In this document: positions 7,098 through 11,065 of the stretch, one piece after another
Position numbering within the stretch: the first letter of the stretch is position 1
How the letters are laid out: every line of letters begins with the position of its first letter
NCBI GenBank assembly: GCA_937930165.1
Contig: CALGVL010000021.1
Location: 1 to 11,065, forward strand
Reading direction: 5' to 3'
DNA length: 11,065 nt
From: an uncultured Acetobacteraceae bacterium
Lineage (GTDB): Bacteria; Pseudomonadota; Alphaproteobacteria; Acetobacterales; Acetobacteraceae
Notes under the pieces: model-generated
The model's input: only the letters and a program-made list of their open reading frames with translations
Databases searched by the model: none
What the model was told of the DNA's origin: nothing
Position numbers and translations under genes: made by a program

Positions 7098-7571
7098 TCA
7101 ATCCAGCGGCTTCCAATATTCCGCGACGAAGCCACGCGCATCCGCATGCGCCACCTGGGCCGCCGGCTCGGCGCGCCCGTCGCGGCAGCGCCAAGCGTAA
7201 ACCGAGGCGTGCCCGGTGACATAGGCCGGGACCGGATCGGCCCCCCGGTTCTCCCGGCACCAGGCATCGGCCGCGGGAATGCTGCGGCGCGTGTCGGCCC
7301 GGCCGCAGGGAAGGTTCGCGCCGATATTGCAGGCGAGGATCCGGCCGCCCTCGCAGCGCAGCAAGCCGGTGCGTCCGGCGACCTCCGGGGGCAGGTCCAG
7401 GCCGAAGGCGCGCAGGAATTGCGGGACCAGCGCCGCCGGTAGCGGGCGCGTCACATCATCCGTCCCCACCCGCCGGCAATAACCGGCAAGATCCTCGGCC
7501 CGCGCCGCAGCCCCGGCGAGCAGCAGCGTGAAGGCGGCGAGCGCGGCGCGGGCCAGGAGGCGGGCGGTCAT
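7098..7571 (-). CDS. Small secreted six-cysteine protein of unknown function
   Basis: Protein of 157 residues with a clear Sec signal peptide: RLLARAALAAFTLLLAGAAARA, cleaved near residue 25 before EDLAGYC. The mature part has six cysteines (C32, C73, C81, C89, C105, C129), an even number suggesting three disulphides in the periplasm. The most distinctive segment is LRCEGGRILACNIGANLPCG (71-90), followed by WCRENRGADPVPAYVTGH and YAWRCRDG. I believe related uncharacterised proteins exist in other alphaproteobacteria but cannot name a family, and assign no function. I chose the ATG at 7569-7571 because it begins the signal peptide; the ribosome binding site (GAGAAG) is only fair, and upstream in-frame starts add a charged, non-signal extension. 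It lies 88 bases after the ThDP enzyme gene on the same strand and may be co-transcribed with it. Confidence 0.82.
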   Translation of the reverse strand: MTARLLARAALAAFTLLLAGAAARAEDLAGYCRRVGTDDVTRPLPAALVPQFLRAFGLDLPPEVAGRTGLLRCEGGRILACNIGANLPCGRADTRRSIPAADAWCRENRGADPVPAYVTGHASVYAWRCRDGRAEPAAQVAHADARGFVAEYWKPLD

Positions 7572-7659
7572 TCGCTTCTCATCCAGCCGCCGACGGTGCA
7601 TGGCGTGGCGCGCAACCGTCAATCCTACCGGCGGCCCGGATCGGCCCCACGCTCGCGCC

Positions 7660-9270
7660 TCAGGCCTTGTGGTAGAGGGTCGGCACCGCCGCATCCACGA
7701 CGACCTCCACCAGCATCGGCCCCTCCGACCGGAGGGCAGATTGCAGCGCCGCATCCAGCTCCTTGTGCCGCGTCACCTGCAGGCCAGGACAGCCCATGCC
7801 GCGGGCGAGGGACACGAAGTCGAGCCCTGGCAGGTCGATGCCCGGCACGTCGCGCGCCTGCAGCACTTGGCTGAAGGAGCGCATGGCGCCATAGCCGCCG
7901 TTGTTGATGACGACGACCGTGAGGGGCAGCCGGTGCTGCACCGCGGTCCAGAGCGCCTGCGGCGAATACATCATCGAGCCGTCGCCGATCAGGCACACCA
8001 CCCGGCGCCCGGGGCTGGCCAGGCCGATGCCCACCGCGCCCGGCAGAGAATAGCCGAGCCCGCCGCTTGCCATGGTGAAGAAGCTGCCCCAATGCCGCAT
8101 CGGCATCTGCGCCTGCATGGCCGGGCGGTGGGAGGGCGCCTCCTCGACCAGGATCGCGTCCTCCGGCATGGCCGCATGCAGGCGGTGCAGCAGCCAGTCG
8201 GCCGGGATAGGGGTGGCGGGCGCCGGCGGCGCCGGACGCCGGCGCGGCGGAGGGGGCGCGCATCTCGTCTTGGGCAGCAGCGCGGTCAGCGCCGGCAAGG
8301 CGAGGCGCAGGCTGCCGAGGATACCGGTTCCGGCCGGAGCGGAGGCGGCGGCATCGGCATCCGCCGTCACCTGGATGATGGGAATGCCGCTGCGGAAGAT
8401 CGTCGCATCGCCGCCGACATGGAAGGTGAAGACCGGGGCGCCGATCACCAGCACCAGGTCATGGGCCAGCAGCGCCTCCGAGACGGCCTGCGGCGCCGCG
8501 GCGAGGAAGCCGGCGAAGAGCGGATGGTCCTCCGGGAAGGAAAGGCGGGAGGAGAAGGGGCTGGTCCAGACCGGCGCGCCGATCCGCTCGGCCAGCGCCA
8601 CCATGGCCGGGCCCGCGCCTTCCGCATCCACCTCGGGACCGACGACGAGAACGGGGTGCCGCGATGCGGCGATGGCGCACGCGGCCTGCCCGACCAGCTC
8701 CGGGTCGGGCGCCACATCCTGCGAGACGATGCGCGGCTGCACGGGCCAGCAGGGCGCGCTCCAGTCGTCCACCGGAATGGAGACGAAGCAGGGGCCGCAG
8801 GGCCGCTGCATCGCCACATGATAGGCCTGAGCGATGGCGGCCGGCACGTCCTCGGCCCGCGCGGGCTCTATGCTGAATTTCACATAGGGTTTCGGGAAGC
8901 TGGCCGCCTCGCTGGCGCCGAGGAAGGGCCGGTTGGGGAGCAGCGCCCGCGCTTGCTGACCGGCGGTGATGACCAGCGGCGCCTGGTTGCGATGGGCGGT
9001 GAAGACATTGCCAAGCGCGTGGCCGAGGCCGGCGGCGGAGTGAAGGCTGACGAAGGCGACCCGGCCGGTGGCGCGGGCATAGCCATCGGCCATGCCGAGC
9101 ACGACGGCTTCCTGCAGACCAAGGATGTAGCGGAAATCCGCAGGCCAGCGATCGAGGAAGGGCAGTTCCGTCGAGCCCGGATTGCCGAAGATAGTGGTCA
9201 TGCCGAGGGCGCGCAGCAGGTCCATGCTGGCCTGCCGCACCGTTACCCTTTCGCCCGGGCCTGCCTGCAC
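7660..9270 (-). CDS. mdlC: ThDP-dependent 2-keto acid decarboxylase, probable benzoylformate decarboxylase
   Basis: Cytoplasmic thiamine-diphosphate enzyme, 536 residues with this start; Pseudomonas putida MdlC has 528. The likely reaction is benzoylformate to benzaldehyde plus CO2. The N-terminal domain reads FGNPGSTELPFL, GLQEAVVLGMADGYA and SLHSAAG. S33, E54, H77 and H284 (in APVFTFH) match MdlC S26, E47, H70 and H281 as I recall them; the first three share an offset of exactly seven, and F467 matches F464. The cofactor motif runs from GDGS (429) to INN (455-457). A proline/arginine-rich linker (about 338-356) precedes the ThDP domain. The GTG at 9268-9270 has GGGGAGG five bases upstream; GTG 9240 (526 residues, AAAGGG upstream) and ATG 9225 are alternatives. 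No mandelate dehydrogenase, racemase or benzaldehyde dehydrogenase lies nearby, so another 2-keto acid is possible. Confidence 0.88.
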   Translation of the reverse strand: MQAGPGERVTVRQASMDLLRALGMTTIFGNPGSTELPFLDRWPADFRYILGLQEAVVLGMADGYARATGRVAFVSLHSAAGLGHALGNVFTAHRNQAPLVITAGQQARALLPNRPFLGASEAASFPKPYVKFSIEPARAEDVPAAIAQAYHVAMQRPCGPCFVSIPVDDWSAPCWPVQPRIVSQDVAPDPELVGQAACAIAASRHPVLVVGPEVDAEGAGPAMVALAERIGAPVWTSPFSSRLSFPEDHPLFAGFLAAAPQAVSEALLAHDLVLVIGAPVFTFHVGGDATIFRSGIPIIQVTADADAAASAPAGTGILGSLRLALPALTALLPKTRCAPPPPRRRPAPPAPATPIPADWLLHRLHAAMPEDAILVEEAPSHRPAMQAQMPMRHWGSFFTMASGGLGYSLPGAVGIGLASPGRRVVCLIGDGSMMYSPQALWTAVQHRLPLTVVVINNGGYGAMRSFSQVLQARDVPGIDLPGLDFVSLARGMGCPGLQVTRHKELDAALQSALRSEGPMLVEVVVDAAVPTLYHKA

Positions 9271-9275
9271 CCTCG

Positions 9276-9282
9276 CCTCCCC
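9276..9282 (-). promoter_or_regulatory. Ribosome binding site of the ThDP enzyme gene
   Basis: Minus-strand GGGGAGG, five bases before GTG 9268-9270. It is the best ribosome binding site near the possible starts and is why I chose that codon over GTG 9240. Confidence 0.45.
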
Positions 9283-9328
9283 TGTGCTCCGCCCTGCCCG
9301 GTGCGGATCCGGCGCAGCATGGCAACGC

Positions 9329-9342
9329 CCCAGGCCGGACCG
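9329..9342. repeat. 14-base direct repeat, copy 1
   Basis: CCCAGGCCGGACCG, about 60 bases upstream of the ThDP enzyme start. An identical copy lies at 9412-9425. Its inner GGCCGGACC is also the core of the palindrome at 5740-5758. Confidence 0.6.
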
Positions 9343-9378
9343 CGCCCGCCGTCCGGTATCAAACGATCCTGGCCGGGG

Positions 9379-9403
9379 CAAACAAGGGCCGACCCGGGGC
9401 CTT
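9379..9403 (-). terminator. Possible intrinsic terminator after the DUF1501 gene
   Basis: On the minus strand AAGGCC and GGCCCTT pair with one bulged C around the loop CCGGGTC, followed by TTGTTTG. It begins 32 bases after the DUF1501 stop and lies upstream of the ThDP enzyme, a sensible place to separate the two units. The stem is imperfect and the T-tract short. Confidence 0.35.
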
Positions 9404-9411
9404 CAACCCCG

Positions 9412-9425
9412 CCCAGGCCGGACCG
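9412..9425. repeat. 14-base direct repeat, copy 2
   Basis: CCCAGGCCGGACCG, identical to 9329-9342 with starts 83 bases apart, lying just after the DUF1501 stop codon (9436-9438) in the minus-strand direction. Confidence 0.6.
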
Positions 9426-9435
9426 GGAACGGCAG

Positions 9436-10659
9436 CTATGCCCGGATCAGCCCCGTCATCGGCGCCAGCCCAGCGGTTTCAGGGAAGATGTCGGTATCCA
9501 GAGCACGGCGCGGGAGGTCCAGATGCTCGGCCAGCACGCCCTTGAGCACCGCACGCAGATCCGTCGTCGGCGCCAGGTCGCGCTGCTCGAAAAGCTGCTC
9601 GGGGGCAAGGCCGGGCCAGTCGGCGATGACGCGTCCGCCCCTGACCGAGCCCCCCAGCAGCAGCGCCACGGTCGCGGTGCCATGGTCGGTCCCGGCTGAG
9701 CCGTTGATGCGAACGGTGCGGCCGAATTCGGTGACGATGGCCACCACGGTCCGAGCCCAGACCGGGCGCAGCCCATCATGCAGCGCGCCGATCACCGCAT
9801 TCAGGGTCTGCAGCTGGCCGGCGATGCGGCCGCGCTCGAAGCCCTGATCGATATGGGTGTCCCAACCGTCGATGCTCATCGTGGCGATACGCGGTCCGGT
9901 TGGCCGCGCCATCAGCCGCACCACGGCATTGACGGTTTCTGCCACCGCCTGCCGGCCGGGCAGCGCGCCGCTGCGGTCGCCACCGGTGCCGAGGAGCATG
10001 TCGGTCTCCCCGCCGCGCCGCAGCGCCTGCTCCAGTACCGGGTCGCTCGCGGCATAGAGCTGGCGGACCCGTTCGAAGGTGTCGATATCGGCGGTGCGAA
10101 AGGTCTGCGGCTGCCAGGTATCCACAGGCGCGGCGCCGCGGATGATGAGCGGCACGACCGGCGCCACGGCAAAGCCGGCGCGCAGCCGCTCGCCACGCGG
10201 CATCGCCTGCAGCGCACGGTTCAGCCAGCCCGATGACGGTGTTCCCGACACCGCAGGCAGACCGCTCTCCAGCACGTCCTGCGCCGCGAAATGGGATCGT
10301 TCGCGCGAGGGGGTGGCAACGGCGTGCAGGATCGCGGCCTCGCCGGCGTGGAACAGCGCCTCCAGCCGGGGCAGATGCGCGTTCAGGGCAAAGATGTCCT
10401 GCAACGGCCGGATGCCCTGACGAAGGTCCTGCTGCTGCCGGGGTGTCGTGAGGCGCACCGCCTCGAAGGCGGGGTCGCCCACCGCCGGCACCACGGCCAG
10501 CCCGTCCATGCCGCCACGCAGCACGATGACCAGCAGGCGCTTCTCCTCGGGCTGCTGGCCAGCGGCGCTCGAGGCGCGCGGCGCGAAAGCCCAGGCGAAC
10601 AGGCTCGCGCCGGCGCCGAGCAACAGGCGGCGAGAGACGGGATGCAAGCTGTGGCTCAT
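9436..10659 (-). CDS. DUF1501 family protein with Tat signal
   Basis: Exported protein of 407 residues. The N-terminus MSHSLHPVSRRLLLGAGASL carries a twin-arginine motif (SRRLLL) and a hydrophobic stretch ending near ASSAAG, so folded export through Tat is likely. Family marks of DUF1501 are visible: KRLLVIVLRGGMDGLAVVP near the mature start, SHFAAQDVLESG, the central TMSIDGWDTHIDQG, and TEFGRTVRINGSAGTDHGTA followed by LLLGGSVRGG. The family is distantly related to the sulfatase/alkaline phosphatase fold; the conserved Asp/His of GWDTH and GTDHG would be metal or active-site candidates, but no activity is established to my knowledge. The ATG overlaps the TGA of the upstream DUF1800 gene as ATGA (10656-10659). 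The two families are commonly encoded side by side and probably act together in the periplasm. A ribosome binding site (GAGG) lies about ten bases upstream. Confidence 0.93.
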   Translation of the reverse strand: MSHSLHPVSRRLLLGAGASLFAWAFAPRASSAAGQQPEEKRLLVIVLRGGMDGLAVVPAVGDPAFEAVRLTTPRQQQDLRQGIRPLQDIFALNAHLPRLEALFHAGEAAILHAVATPSRERSHFAAQDVLESGLPAVSGTPSSGWLNRALQAMPRGERLRAGFAVAPVVPLIIRGAAPVDTWQPQTFRTADIDTFERVRQLYAASDPVLEQALRRGGETDMLLGTGGDRSGALPGRQAVAETVNAVVRLMARPTGPRIATMSIDGWDTHIDQGFERGRIAGQLQTLNAVIGALHDGLRPVWARTVVAIVTEFGRTVRINGSAGTDHGTATVALLLGGSVRGGRVIADWPGLAPEQLFEQRDLAPTTDLRAVLKGVLAEHLDLPRRALDTDIFPETAGLAPMTGLIRA

Positions 10660-11065
10660 CGGCGCTGTACCTCGGGGGACATGAGCAGGATGGCAAGGCC
10701 CTGCCGCGGCGATTCGGCACGGGCGATCGCTGTGCGGGTCTCGTCCGTCAGGGCGGGGCCAAGGGCCTGGTCAGCAAGCGCCCGCGGGTCGGCCACGCTG
10801 CCAGCCAGCCGCCCGGCCAGGTCGATGGACCAGTCCAGGCGGGTCTTCAGCCCGTCCGGCGATACCCAGGCATTGTCCTCCTCCGGCCATCCCTTGGGGG
10901 AGGGAGCGTTGAAGGCCGGCTGACCCATCGCCGCCAGGTCACGCAACAGCCCGGGCCTCGGCGGCGCTGCTCCGATGATCCGGCTGGCGGCCATGACAAA
11001 TTCCAGCGGCGAGCGGAGCCGCATCGCCGGCGCCTCCCAGGCTTCGGGCGCGCGGAGCAGGGATT
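10656..11065 (-). CDS. DUF1800 family protein, C-terminal part (5' end outside window)
   Basis: Only the last 135 residues or so are present; the frame is open through the right edge. The internal ATG at 11022-11024 is not the start: the frame before it reads LLRAPEAWEAPA and then MRLRSPLEFVMAASRIIGA, the familiar DUF1800 C-terminal pattern of a last helix followed by SP.E.V. Further matches are MGQPAFNAPSPKGWPEEDNA and WVSPDGLKTRLDW, ending LLMSPEVQRR, which is the common family terminus. The function of DUF1800 is unknown. Members are usually large exported proteins encoded directly upstream of DUF1501, as here, with a four-base ATGA overlap suggesting coupled translation. Confidence 0.9.
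   Translation of the reverse strand, partial: SLLRAPEAWEAPAMRLRSPLEFVMAASRIIGAAPPRPGLLRDLAAMGQPAFNAPSPKGWPEEDNAWVSPDGLKTRLDWSIDLAGRLAGSVADPRALADQALGPALTDETRTAIARAESPRQGLAILLMSPEVQRR

Noticed and set aside
6665..7219. Open frames on both strands in the gap after the regulator gene (longest on plus 6665-7219, others on minus 6550-7260)
   Set aside because: Arg/Pro/Ser-rich translations overlapping each other in several frames, with no good ribosome binding site and no resemblance to any protein I know.
9355..9385. Possible minus-strand promoter for the ThDP enzyme (TTGTTT, 17 bases, TTGATA)
   Set aside because: Only about 3 of 6 and 2 of 6 bases match the consensus boxes, and the TTGTTT overlaps the terminator candidate. 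Too weak to list.
7528..9699. Very long plus-strand open frame (723 codons) opposite the ThDP enzyme
   Set aside because: It spans the ends of three minus-strand genes and the gaps between them, with a low-complexity Arg/Gly/His composition. It is a codon-bias shadow, not a gene.

Overview
The window is GC-rich (about 70% by eye), with short intergenic gaps and stop/start-overlapping genes. Its protein types fit a high-GC alphaproteobacterium, probably Acetobacteraceae (Roseomonas-like). That placement rests on overall character, not on a marker gene. I see no tRNA, rRNA, CRISPR array, transposase, integrase or phage gene.

Layout. (1) Positions 1-5682, minus strand: a five-gene unit read right to left. 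It encodes a family-5 (peptide/nickel type) solute-binding protein, an AMP-forming acyl-CoA ligase, two DppB/DppC-type permeases and a DppD/OppD-type ATPase cut by the left edge. The last four genes are tightly packed (ATGA overlaps, one 11-base overlap), so the ligase is built into the transporter operon. (2) Positions 5683-5851: a divergent control region with a 19-base imperfect palindrome resembling FadR-type GntR operators, and a TTGACA box pointing toward the regulator. (3) Positions 5852-6622, plus strand: a GntR/FadR-family regulator. (4) Positions 6623-7097: 475 bases between convergent genes with no credible gene. (5) Positions 7098-9270, minus strand: a small secreted six-cysteine protein preceded by a ThDP enzyme closely resembling benzoylformate decarboxylase. 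(6) Positions 9436-11065, minus strand: a DUF1800/DUF1501 pair with an ATGA overlap; the DUF1800 gene is cut by the right edge.

How the parts may fit. The transporter would import an organic acid or peptide-like solute and the ligase would activate an acid with CoA. The divergent regulator probably controls the unit through the palindrome, with the imported compound or its CoA ester as a possible effector. The ThDP enzyme makes an aldehyde from a 2-keto acid such as benzoylformate. Its upstream region carries two copies of a 14-base repeat that share a 9-base core with the palindrome, a weak hint of common control. The substrate cannot be read from the sequence. I found no defence, mobile or otherwise exotic system; the most notable points are the ligase inside the ABC operon and the operator candidate.
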